This document shows positions 1-5,401 of a DNA stretch of 9,416 nt, in pieces. The position numbers and the translations under genes are program-made. The notes under the pieces were generated by a model that did no database searches, was not told the origin of the DNA, and saw only the letters and a program-made list of their open reading frames with translations. Each line of letters starts with the position of its first letter. The stretch's first letter is position 1. The DNA is from Synechococcaceae cyanobacterium RL_1_2 (GTDB lineage: Bacteria; Cyanobacteriota; Cyanobacteriia; Cyanobacteriales; JAAUPO01): NCBI GenBank assembly GCA_012033095.1, contig JAAUPO010000048.1, positions 1-9,416 on the forward strand, given 5' to 3'.

Positions 1-16
1 AGAGCGGGGATCATTT

Positions 17-115
17 GGATCGTGAATTAAATAACTTAGAAATTTGTAAGGTATCCTTCAAGGGAGCGTAAACCATCGATATTTAAGTTTTAGATGTTAT
101 TAAATTCTTATTCCT
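17..115 (+). repeat. Dispersed intergenic repeat, copy A
   Basis: This stretch resembles 1176-1275 in the same orientation. The left 23 bases match at 22 positions and the right 36 bases (80-115) match at about 34. The roughly 40 bases between them are much more diverged and need one gap. The copy stops almost exactly at the stop codon of nrtR, so it forms the 3' flank of that minus-strand gene. Both strands are rich in stop codons, so it is not coding. AACTTA (34-39) and TAAGTT (84-89) are complementary and could close a loop around the variable core. I do not recognise the family. Unlike copy B, this copy has no hairpin with a T-run after it. Confidence 0.6.
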
Positions 116-811
116 TTAAAGTTCAAAACTAAAACCTTTTTGTTTTAATTGTTGATATTTTTGTTCATCAAATCGATAAAGTTTAGCTGCACGATGGGCA
201 ACGTTGGTTTGTAGTTCATTGAGGTCAATTAACAGTTCCATTTTCAAGATTTTGCGGCGGAAGTTTCTTTTATCTAGGGGTTTGCCGAGAATCTTTTCGT
301 ATAGTTTTTGAATTTCTGACAAGGTAAATTTTGTTGGTAAAAGCTCAAAGCCAATGGGTTCATAACGAATTTTCCCCCTTAATCTCTCGATCGCGGTATT
401 CACAATTTGATCGTGATCAAACCCCAACGGGGGAATTGCAATAAAGTTAAACCAGCGGGCTTCCTTGGCATCGGTGGAAGCGGACAATAGTTGATCTTTA
501 AGATTGATTAAGGCATAGTACGCGATCGTGATCACCCTCTCCCTCGGATCACGATTCACCTCGCCAAAAGTATAAAGTTGCTCTAAAAATACATCTCTAA
601 GACCTGTTTCTTCCTGCAATTCTCGTCGAGCAGCATCTTCTAAAGATTCTTCAATCCGGACAAACCCCCCCGGCAACGCCCATTGATCTTGATAGGGGGC
701 TAATCCCCGCCGGATGAGCATAATTTTTAGTTCCTGATCCTGATCTAGTCCAAACACCACACAATCAACGGTTATGGACGCTTTTGGATAGGAGTAAGTA
801 TAACTAGCCAT
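116..811 (-). CDS. nrtR: NrtR-type transcriptional regulator: NUDIX domain fused to a winged helix
   Basis: This 231-residue protein has two parts. Residues 10-145 form a NUDIX domain with an intact Nudix box at 49-71: G49, E55, R63-E64, E67-E68 and G70 all fit GX5EX7REUXEEXGU. Residues 147-231 match the NrtR winged-helix DNA-binding domain, including [16 protein letters not shown], the segment [11 protein letters not shown] and the late AAKLYRFD. In this family the NUDIX part senses ADP-ribose or related NAD metabolites, and the wing represses NAD synthesis and salvage genes. That role is family knowledge. No nad gene is visible here, so the targets lie elsewhere or the gene is autoregulated. 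The complete Nudix box leaves hydrolase activity possible. The start is the ATG giving [10 protein letters not shown]. No strong Shine-Dalgarno precedes it; the leader ends TTCCTATT. A perfect palindrome at 911-922 is a candidate operator. The frame is intact, unlike several neighbours. Confidence 0.85.
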   Translation of the reverse strand: MASYTYSYPKASITVDCVVFGLDQDQELKIMLIRRGLAPYQDQWALPGGFVRIEESLEDAARRELQEETGLRDVFLEQLYTFGEVNRDPRERVITIAYYALINLKDQLLSASTDAKEARWFNFIAIPPLGFDHDQIVNTAIERLRGKIRYEPIGFELLPTKFTLSEIQKLYEKILGKPLDKRNFRRKILKMELLIDLNELQTNVAHRAAKLYRFDEQKYQQLKQKGFSFEL

Positions 812-1175
812 AATAGGAATAAATAAAACTTATTTGTTTTAATTGTGGAAGTTGGTTAATTAATTATCCCAAATTCGTTTTATAGAGTTGGGTAATAAAT
901 CAATCGTGGTTTGTTTAAACAAGCTTACAAGGGGACAACGTACTTGCTTCCTTTACAAATTAAGCTTTTTGGGGTTTCGCTCCACAAAATAATTAAATGG
1001 ATTTAGGGGCAGAAGGCTTTGATCATCAATTACAAAATTCTGGGAAAGGGTTAATTTTTCGTTTATGAATTAATTTTGATGCTGGTTTCTATGCTAATTT
1101 TTTACAGAGATTGATAGCTACAAGTCTTCCGCGACAAAGCTTTAATCGTGCTTGTCCCCTTTTAAGGTTAACTTA
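812..1175. other. AT-rich non-coding stretch upstream of nrtR
   Basis: I see no credible gene on either strand here. Contents are the nrtR leader (812 to about 900), the palindrome at 911-922, AAGGGGACAA at 929-938 with its exact inverse TTGTCCCCTT at 1152-1161, and an imperfect hairpin around 966-989 (TTTTGGGG, loop, CCACAAAA, one mismatch). The 10-bp inverted pair could bound a 233-bp element. A match of that length is only marginally unexpected over this distance, and no target duplication flanks it. Confidence 0.5.
911..922. promoter_or_regulatory. Perfect 12-bp palindrome upstream of nrtR, candidate operator
   Basis: TTGTTTAAACAA is a perfect palindrome about 100 bp upstream of the nrtR start. 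NrtR-family and other winged-helix regulators bind palindromes and often autoregulate, so it is a candidate site. I cannot match it to a known cyanobacterial NrtR consensus from memory, and short palindromes are common in AT-rich DNA. Confidence 0.25.
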
Positions 1176-1275
1176 GGATCGTTAATTAAATAACTTAGCG
1201 AGTTGTGGGGTCTCCTGCGAGTGAAGGTAACCTAATGGGGATTTAAGTTTTAGATGTGATTAATTTCTTATTCCT
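1176..1275 (+). repeat. Dispersed intergenic repeat, copy B
   Basis: Second copy of the repeat at 17-115, in the same orientation about 1.16 kb away, so the two copies flank nrtR and its upstream region. The ends are conserved: GGATCGTTAATTAAATAAC on the left, ATTTAAGTTTTAGATG and following bases on the right. The core 1199-1240 is diverged. AACTTA (1193-1198) and TAAGTT (1244-1249) keep the complementarity seen in copy A. The right end runs straight into a hairpin with a T-run (1272-1297), so the unit could be a small transcribed RNA with its own terminator. That is inference; no clear promoter was identified. Confidence 0.6.
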
Positions 1276-1297
1276 TACTTACTGTGTAAGGATTTTT
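1272..1297 (+). terminator. Rho-independent terminator-like hairpin after repeat copy B
   Basis: TCCTTAC (1272-1278), loop TTACTGT, GTAAGGA (1286-1292) form a perfect 7-bp stem, followed directly by five T residues (1293-1297). The stem has only three G-C pairs, so it would be weak. No plus-strand gene ends just upstream, so if it works it would end a transcript of repeat copy B. Confidence 0.4.
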
Positions 1298-1302
1298 GTC
1301 CC

Positions 1303-1429
1303 CTTAACCATCAGTAATGGTAATGCTAAAGCTGTAAGGATATTTAGACCCAGGATAATTGATTATCAAGAGGTTTGGTATTCCTGATCCTTACTTGTAT
1401 AGGACTACCCTCCACTTAACCATCAGTAA
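1303..1429. repeat. 15-bp direct repeats flanking foldback element copy 1
   Basis: CTTAACCATCAGTAA occurs exactly at 1303-1317 and 1415-1429, enclosing the element at 1319-1409. The repeats are not flush with the element ends, so this is either a long or imprecise target duplication, a larger element, or a tandem duplication. Confidence 0.55.
1319..1409. mobile_element. 91-bp MITE-like foldback element, copy 1
   Basis: This 91-bp segment matches 4208-4298 closely; I count eight substitutions and no gaps between 1321-1411 and 4210-4300. It starts GGTAAT and ends ACTACC. Inside, GTAAGGAT (1334-1341) pairs with ATCCTTAC (1387-1394), CAGGA (1351-1355) pairs with TCCTG (1382-1386), and GATAAT-TG-ATTATC sits at 1354-1367. 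It therefore folds into a nested hairpin and has no room for a transposase. A 15-bp direct repeat, CTTAACCATCAGTAA, lies on both sides (1303-1317 and 1415-1429), separated from the element ends by 1 and 5 bp. See copy 2 for the clean target duplication. Confidence 0.6.
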
Positions 1430-1492
1430 ATTTGCTATGGGGTGAGTATCGTTATGGTAGTAGTCATAGAAGTTAAGACAAGCCCAAAGCAA

Positions 1493-1533
1493 CTAAGGGT
1501 TATTTGTGAGGGTCGATCATCATCGACCCTTAG
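1493..1533. other. Two overlapping, mutually exclusive hairpins
   Basis: GGGTCGAT (1510-1517), loop CATC, ATCGACCC (1522-1529) is a perfect 8-bp stem. CTAAGGGT (1493-1500) and ACCCTTAG (1526-1533) are also exactly complementary and share ACCC (1526-1529) with the first stem, so the full stems cannot both form. No run of T follows on either strand. Function unknown. Confidence 0.4.
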
Positions 1534-1575
1534 TAATCAATCTAATAGCTCAATCCGGCTAAGGTTTACAATCTC

Positions 1576-1687
1576 AGGACTTACGCAAAAATTTCGATTC
1601 TGTCCTGGGAACCATGATGTTTGGGAACAATCGTTCAAGCAAGTCCCCGAAATTCGGGGGATTGAGGGGACTTGTGCGTAAAGTCCT
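1576..1687. mobile_element. MITE-like element with AGGACTTACGCA terminal inverted repeats
   Basis: The left end AGGACTTACGCA (1576-1587) is repeated inverted at 1675-1687 as TGCGTAAAGTCCT, with one extra A. The element is 112 bp and too short for a transposase. It contains CAAGTCCCC (1640-1648) against GGGGACTTG (1666-1674), and CCCCGAA-A-TTCGGGG (1645-1659). From memory, AGGACTTACGCA ends are widespread at cyanobacterial insertion sequences and their non-autonomous derivatives; I do not assign a family. AATCT at 1570-1574 and 1689-1693 is a possible short target duplication one base outside each end. Two open frames crossing this region are by-products of the element. Confidence 0.6.
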
Positions 1688-1914
1688 AAATCTGTTCCAA
1701 GCAGGGGGAGGGCTCCCTTCCGCCACGGGAATCCATTGCCACCATTGAGATCATGATGATCCTTGATTTGGCTAATAGCTAGAAACTGTTCCTGAAGCAC
1801 AGGTCGCCGCATTATTGATTAAAATTGGAGCGGGGGGTTCTTTAACTTCGGGATCATTACTACCACAGACGATATAGGTAGTACCTTTTCCTCCACCAAT
1901 CAGGATAGGTAATG
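1688..1914. other. Region with no intact gene; possible decayed coding sequence
   Basis: Between the AGGACTTACGCA element and the end of the exported-protein gene there is no reading frame with a start. The minus strand has an open stretch (see 1772-1936) of protein-like composition. At 1908-1920 GGTAATGCTAAAA repeats the first 12 bases of foldback element copy 1, but nothing of the rest of that element follows. Confidence 0.35.
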
Positions 1915-1936
1915 CTAAAAACTCCGGAGACGTAAC
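1772..1936 (-). pseudogene. Possible C-terminal gene remnant, no start codon
   Basis: Read on the minus strand, the frame just after the TAA at 1937-1939 stays open for about 54 codons to a TAG at 1772-1774. It encodes LALPILIGGGKGTTYIVCG, then NDPEVKEPPAPILINNAATC, ending SGTVSSY. The composition looks like real protein, but there is no ATG, GTG or TTG start. It lies in the same frame as the upstream exported protein beyond that protein's stop. It may be a leftover of a neighbouring gene or a chance open stretch. I do not recognise it. Confidence 0.2.
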
Positions 1937-2710
1937 TTAACATCCCATTCTTGTTCGCGATCGTCGATGGAAGACATAATCATCCGCAACACTAATTTCA
2001 TAGGTATAATTTTCAGTATCTGGCTCAGTTAGGCTAGAAAGGGTGCCATCGATTTGATCGTAGAAACCGTTGTCGTTGTAATAGCGGGAGTCTTGACCAT
2101 AGTTTAAATCCCAGAGATTATTTTTTGCTTCGGTTTGGGCCGCTTCAAAAGCAATTTGATCACAGGTTTGTTGTTGTTGTTCATAACGCTCGTTGGCTTT
2201 GGCAATTTCTGCTTCTACATCCAGCGGCATCACATCATTAAGGGAACCCACCGTTTCTAAGTTCAACAGGGCCAGACTAACCTGGGTATCCATGGTTAAA
2301 GGCTTGGTTTTAAAGAAGTTTTCGCACATATCTTCCCCGTTGTTGTACATCATGGTGGCAAAACTCATGATGTTAATGGGCTGCACTTCTAGGGGAACTC
2401 GATAGGCGACTAGATAGGTTTTTCCAGCTAGGCGAGTGGTTTGGCCCTGGGTAAAATAGGTGTTATCAAAACTAGTTTGGCCAAATAAACCAGACCAATT
2501 TTTAATTAGATCGGCCATTTCATACTGACCACCGACTGAAATTTTATTCCAACCTCGATCTAGGGTGCTAAAACTCATGGTCAGGGGGTAATCTTTGCCG
2601 GTTAAAGGATTAGCCTGAACTGGCGATATAACCACGGACTGAAGGGCTATTGAACCCGCGATCGCAGTGAGAAAAGCAGCTAGAGAGCTTTTCCATCTAA
2701 ATAAGACCAT
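1937..2710 (-). CDS. Exported protein of unknown function, C-terminus probably frameshifted
   Basis: The protein as read has 257 residues. It begins with a signal peptide: basic start (MVLFRWKSS), hydrophobic core to about residue 30, and a probable cleavage site after VQA (31-33), so the mature protein would lie in the periplasm or on the surface. The mature part has few hydrophobic stretches and a Gln-rich segment, YEQQQQTCDQ, before AAQTEAKNNLWDL. I do not recognise the family. The last eleven residues (FHRRSRTRMGC) look wrong. Shifting one base near 1974-1985 opens a frame from DD into MSSIDDREQEWDVKLRLRSF, ending at a TAG at 1915-1917, which gives about 264 residues with more natural composition. 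One extra T in the ATTA around 1978-1981 would explain it. The gene is divergent from the one at 2817, with 106 bp between their starts. TATAAT at 2756-2761 on the minus strand is a likely -10. Confidence 0.65.
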   Translation of the reverse strand: MVLFRWKSSLAAFLTAIAGSIALQSVVISPVQANPLTGKDYPLTMSFSTLDRGWNKISVGGQYEMADLIKNWSGLFGQTSFDNTYFTQGQTTRLAGKTYLVAYRVPLEVQPINIMSFATMMYNNGEDMCENFFKTKPLTMDTQVSLALLNLETVGSLNDVMPLDVEAEIAKANERYEQQQQTCDQIAFEAAQTEAKNNLWDLNYGQDSRYYNDNGFYDQIDGTLSSLTEPDTENYTYEISVADDYVFHRRSRTRMGC

Positions 2711-2755
2711 AAATAAAACCTATGATTACCTGAATTTTGTAGTGAATCTAGCTAA

Positions 2756-2761
2756 ATTATA
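2756..2761 (-). promoter_or_regulatory. Candidate -10 box for the exported-protein gene
   Basis: On the minus strand this is a perfect TATAAT, 45 bp upstream of the ATG at 2710, so transcription would start near 2749. No good TTGACA lies 16-19 bp further upstream; TTGAAA at 2790-2795 is too far at 28 bp. It sits in the divergent intergenic region shared with the gene at 2817. Confidence 0.35.
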
Positions 2762-2816
2762 GATAGGGCTTTTTGTAGTCGTCCTGATTTTTCAAAACTT
2801 CTTAACCTAAATCTCC

Positions 2817-3620
2817 ATGGCGAATACTCCGGATCCACAAATAATGAAAGCGGTAGAGCAACTGAACTATCGAGTAACGGTGGGAGACGTTGCAACTCAA
2901 GCCGGTTTAGATATTAACTTTGCCCAACAGGGCCTGTTGATGCTAGCGGAAACTACAGCCGGCCACCTCCAGGTAAGTAACGAAGGGGAAATGATCTACC
3001 AATTTTCCTCTAATTTTCGTTCGATCCTTTTATATAAGTATTGGCAATTAAGGTTAAAGTCCCTGGGGGAAAAAATTGCGAGGGGATTATTTTATTTGCT
3101 CCGCATTTCCTTCGGCATTATGTTAATCGTTTCTATTTTATTAATGGTCATTGCCATTACGATTATTGTGATTGCTGCTAGTTCTCGGGATGACAATGGG
3201 GGCGGTAATCGTCGTCGCGATGGCGGTGGTTTTAATTTGATGACTTGGTTCATCCTGGACGATTTATTTACCCTATTTCGTCCTCGTTATTATCACCATG
3301 GCCACCATACCAGTAAGACCCTGGCTAAGCGATCGGCCCAGGTGGAGGAAGAGCGTTCTGATCTCAATTTTTTAACAGCGGTATTCTCCTTTTTGTTTGG
3401 GGATGGCGATCCTAACTACGATCTAGAGGAAGTGCGATGGCAAACCATTGGTCAATTTATTCGTACCCAGGGGGGATCTGTGATTGCGGAACAAATCGTC
3501 CCTTACCTAGAACCAGCGACGAACCAAGATGATGAAGATTATATGATTCCGGTATTAAGTCGCTTTAATGGTTACCCGGAAGCTGTCCCCCCAAGGAGAA
3601 CTTATTTATTATTTTCCTGA
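2817..3620 (+). CDS. N-terminal fragment of the conserved membrane protein
   Basis: As read this is 267 residues starting MANTPDPQIM. Residues 1-257 belong to the family: the N-terminal region, the first membrane helix at about 98-121 (FGIMLIVSILLMVIAITIIV), the NRRRDGGGFN linker, and the FGDGDP region. The last ten residues (PRRTYLLFS and the preceding P) arise from the extra C in the run at 3587-3592 and are not part of the real protein. Confidence 0.6.
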   Translation: MANTPDPQIMKAVEQLNYRVTVGDVATQAGLDINFAQQGLLMLAETTAGHLQVSNEGEMIYQFSSNFRSILLYKYWQLRLKSLGEKIARGLFYLLRISFGIMLIVSILLMVIAITIIVIAASSRDDNGGGNRRRDGGGFNLMTWFILDDLFTLFRPRYYHHGHHTSKTLAKRSAQVEEERSDLNFLTAVFSFLFGDGDPNYDLEEVRWQTIGQFIRTQGGSVIAEQIVPYLEPATNQDDEDYMIPVLSRFNGYPEAVPPRRTYLLFS

Positions 3621-3876
3621 TCTGCAAGTGACTACAGCAAAAAGCCAAGCTAAGGTTAATTCCCCCTCTTTTCTTCAGGAAAAATTGTGGAAGTTTAGTC
3701 AAGCGAGCAGTGGTCAAATCCTGGGGGCGATCGGTCTAGGTTCCGTCAATTTCATTTTGGCGTTGGTGTTAGGCAGTCTGCTTAAAGATCCTTCCATCGT
3801 GAGAGAGTTAGGGGGCTTTATTGCGTTGATTGATAATATTTATTTTCTGTTATTAGGGTATGGGGTTGCTTTTTGA
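3568..3876 (+). CDS. Middle fragment of the conserved membrane protein
   Basis: This frame is correct from about 3592 (QGELIYYFPDL). Its ATG at 3568 and first eight residues are an out-of-frame reading of the upstream segment FNGYPEAVP. It carries two hydrophobic segments: GQILGAIGLGSVNFILALVL, and the GGFIALIDNIYFLLL stretch that would continue across the next break. It stops at 3874-3876 only because one T is missing from the T run at 3870-3874. Confidence 0.55.
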   Translation: MVTRKLSPQGELIYYFPDLQVTTAKSQAKVNSPSFLQEKLWKFSQASSGQILGAIGLGSVNFILALVLGSLLKDPSIVRELGGFIALIDNIYFLLLGYGVAF

Positions 3877-4145
3877 CGGTGCCGTTAGTGCGTTATTTTT
3901 GGATACAACAGCAAAATCAGCGCATTACCAGCCGTAATGAACGTCGGGCCCAGTTAGCCCAGAGCTTCAATGCCCATAAGCAAGGCCTTCAATCTAAATT
4001 AAAGTTTGCTCAACAATTTGCCCAACAAAAGGTGTTGGATGCCCAGGATATTGCCTATACCACTGAAGAGGATGTGCTGGATCAGGATTTAGCTAATGCT
4101 GAGCGCATTGATCAAGAATGGCGCGATCGCTTAGAAAGTAGTTGA
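3873..4145 (+). CDS. C-terminal fragment of the conserved membrane protein
   Basis: The frame opens at a TTG that is the Leu of AFLTVPLVRYFW in the repaired protein, so it is probably not a true start. The rest is a charged, Gln- and Arg-rich helical tail (NQRITSRNERRAQLAQSF onward) ending in WRDRLESS. The stop codon is followed at once by a hairpin that could end transcription. Confidence 0.55.
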   Translation: MTVPLVRYFWIQQQNQRITSRNERRAQLAQSFNAHKQGLQSKLKFAQQFAQQKVLDAQDIAYTTEEDVLDQDLANAERIDQEWRDRLESS

Positions 4146-4171
4146 AGATGGTTAAAACTCTTAACCTTCTT
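4145..4171 (+). terminator. Candidate terminator hairpin after the membrane-protein gene
   Basis: AAGA-T-GGTTAA (4145-4155), loop AACTC, TTAACC-T-TCTT (4161-4171) form an 11-position stem with one T-T mismatch, starting at the last base of the stop codon. Only a short T-rich stretch follows (TTCTTT), so rho-independent action would be modest. Confidence 0.4.
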
Positions 4172-4199
4172 TGGGTATTTTGTGTAACATGTATAGTTT

Positions 4200-4306
4200 C
4201 CGAAACCGGTAGTGCTAAAGGTGCAAGGATATTTAGACCCAGGATAATTGATTATCAAGGGGTTTAATCTTCCTGATCCTTACTTGTATAGGACTACCCC
4301 GAAACC
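4200..4306. repeat. 8-bp target-site duplication around foldback element copy 2
   Basis: CCGAAACC occurs at 4200-4207 and again at 4299-4306, flush with both ends of the element at 4208-4298. Exact 8-bp direct repeats touching terminal inverted repeats are the expected mark of transposition. Confidence 0.65.
4208..4298. mobile_element. 91-bp MITE-like foldback element, copy 2
   Basis: The element begins GGTAGT and ends ACTACC. The two outer 23-bp arms (4208-4230 and 4276-4298) match at 17 of 23 positions when one is inverted. Copy 1 is at 1319-1409 in the same orientation with the same length. Inside are the same GATAAT-TG-ATTATC palindrome and CAGGA/TCCTG pair. In this copy the inner arm reads GCAAGGAT, so with ATCCTTAC it pairs perfectly in minus-strand RNA only if a G-U pair is allowed. 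No coding capacity. GGT ends with an 8-bp duplication fit several transposase families, IS1 among them, so the source of the mobilising enzyme is unknown; none lies in this window. The element sits between the terminator hairpin and the clpB promoter region. Confidence 0.65.
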
Positions 4307-4419
4307 CTTTTCAAAGAGAATCTTCTCTCAATTATTGTTTGAATTATATTTTAGAAGCCGATCGCGGGCATGGTTTGCCCCCCTAACGGATAGAGATTTC
4401 CCTAAAGGTCGATCGCGAT

Positions 4420-4448
4420 AGTTACCCCCTACAATCAAAACTGTAACT
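4420..4448 (+). promoter_or_regulatory. Candidate clpB promoter with an inverted repeat across the -10
   Basis: TACAAT at 4430-4435 is a good -10 match 52 bp before the clpB ATG. It lies inside an inverted repeat AGTTAC (4420-4425) / GTAACT (4443-4448) with a 17-bp spacer, which could be an operator. No good -35 is visible. I see no CIRCE element (TTAGCACTC-N9-GAGTGCTAA), so HrcA control is not supported. Confidence 0.35.
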
Positions 4449-4472
4449 AAAGATTGTCATCAACGCGATCGT

Positions 4473-4480
4473 GGAGGGGA
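4473..4480 (+). promoter_or_regulatory. Ribosome binding site that sets the clpB start
   Basis: GGAGGGGA lies six bases before the ATG at 4487. This favours that ATG, which also gives the family N-terminus MQPTDPNKF, over a TTG at 4454 that would add 11 residues. Confidence 0.6.
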
Positions 4481-4486
4481 GAAACT

Positions 4487-5401
4487 ATGCAACCCACTGA
4501 CCCAAATAAATTTACAGAAAAAGCTTGGCAGTCCATTGCCCGCACCCCTGATATTGCCAAGGAACATCGTCACCAACAACTGGAATCGGAGCATTTAATG
4601 CAGGCGTTGTTGGAGCAGGATGGTTTAGCGAACAGTATTTTTACAAAAGCTGGGGTAAAGCTGGAACTCCTGCGCGATCGCGTTAACCAATTCATGGCGA
4701 AACAAGCCAAGCTCAATAATGCTAGTGACTCGGTTTATTTAGGGAGTAGCTTAGATCAGTTACTAGATCGGGCGGATAAGTATCGTAGCGAGTTTAAGGA
4801 TGAATATATTTCCGTGGAACATTTGGTGTTGGGCTATTGCCAAGATGCCCGCCTAGGTAAGACCCTGTATAAGGAATTTAATTTAAGCGAAAGTCAACTC
4901 AAACAATTAATCACCGCAATTCGAGGTTCCCAAACCGTGACTGATCAAACCCCTGAAAATAAATATCAATCCCTAGAAAAGTACGGCCGGGAATTAACGG
5001 CATTGGCTAAATTGGGTAAGCTGGATCCGGTGATCGGTCGGGATGAAGAAATTCGCCGTACCCTCCAAATTTTGTCCCGCCGGACTAAAAATAATCCGGT
5101 GTTAATCGGGGAACCGGGGGTCGGTAAAACCGCGATCGCGGAGGGGTTAGCCCAACGAATTATTAATCGAGATGTCCCTGAATCGTTAATTGATCGTAAG
5201 GTGGTGGCCTTGGATATGGGGGCATTAATTGCGGGGGCTAAGTTTCGGGGGGAATTTGAGGAGCGACTCAAAGCCGTCTTGAAGGAAGTTACGGAAAGCG
5301 ATGGCAACATCATTTTATTTATTGATGAAATCCATACGGTGGTAGGGGCGGGGCTGCCCAAGGTTCCATGGATGCGGGGAATTTACTCAAGCCCATGTTA
5401 G
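4487..5401 (+). CDS. clpB: ClpB fragment 1: N domain and start of the first ATPase domain
   Basis: Reads correctly from MQPTDPNKF to HTVVGAG (residue 289), including the N domain, Walker A GEPGVGKT, substrate-loop region [10 protein letters not shown] and Walker B. After 5353 it runs out of frame as [15 protein letters not shown] and stops. The family sequence would continue [10 protein letters not shown], which appears if the G4 run at 5350-5353 has five G. Confidence 0.75.
   Translation: MQPTDPNKFTEKAWQSIARTPDIAKEHRHQQLESEHLMQALLEQDGLANSIFTKAGVKLELLRDRVNQFMAKQAKLNNASDSVYLGSSLDQLLDRADKYRSEFKDEYISVEHLVLGYCQDARLGKTLYKEFNLSESQLKQLITAIRGSQTVTDQTPENKYQSLEKYGRELTALAKLGKLDPVIGRDEEIRRTLQILSRRTKNNPVLIGEPGVGKTAIAEGLAQRIINRDVPESLIDRKVVALDMGALIAGAKFRGEFEERLKAVLKEVTESDGNIILFIDEIHTVVGAGLPKVPWMRGIYSSPC

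Larger units (their letters stand above)
2817..4145 (+). pseudogene. Conserved cyanobacterial/plastid membrane protein, broken by two frameshifts
   Basis: Three consecutive frames make up one protein of about 442 residues once one C is removed from the C6 run at 3587-3592 and one T is added to the T5 run at 3870-3874. The joins then read PEAVPQGELIYYF and GYGVAFLTVPLVRYF. From memory it closely resembles the plant chloroplast protein At5g03900, annotated as an iron-sulfur cluster biosynthesis family protein; the function is not established and I assign no symbol. Layout of the repaired protein: soluble N-terminal region with a helix-turn-helix-like start (1-95), membrane helix (about 98-121), Gly/Arg-rich linker, FLFGDGDPNYDLEEVRWQ segment, two more helices (about 300-320 and 331-358), and a charged helical tail. 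The two errors cancel in frame. Both lie in homopolymers, so a sequencing fault is more likely than true decay. No Shine-Dalgarno precedes the ATG. Confidence 0.7.

Noticed and set aside
929..1161. A 233-bp mobile element bounded by AAGGGGACAA/TTGTCCCCTT
   Set aside because: A 10-bp inverted match over this distance is only marginally beyond chance, and no target duplication flanks it.
1319..1409. Foldback element read as a coding sequence on the minus strand (31 open codons)
   Set aside because: Most differences between the two copies change the amino acid, so there is no sign of protein-level selection.
1442..1681. Plus-strand open frame of 79 codons
   Set aside because: It runs through the competing hairpins and the AGGACTTACGCA element, has no family resemblance, and its composition is that of repeat DNA.
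1537..1812. Minus-strand open frame of 91 codons
   Set aside because: More than a third of it is the 112-bp element read through, and the rest overlaps the decayed stretch in another frame.
1937..1939. Stop-codon readthrough joining the exported protein to the downstream open stretch
   Set aside because: The sequence just before the stop already looks out of frame, so the in-frame continuation is probably coincidence.
3587..3876. Programmed ribosomal frameshifting in the membrane-protein gene
   Set aside because: Two shifts in opposite directions at plain homopolymers, and similar breaks in unrelated genes nearby, fit sequence error better. No stimulatory structure was evident.
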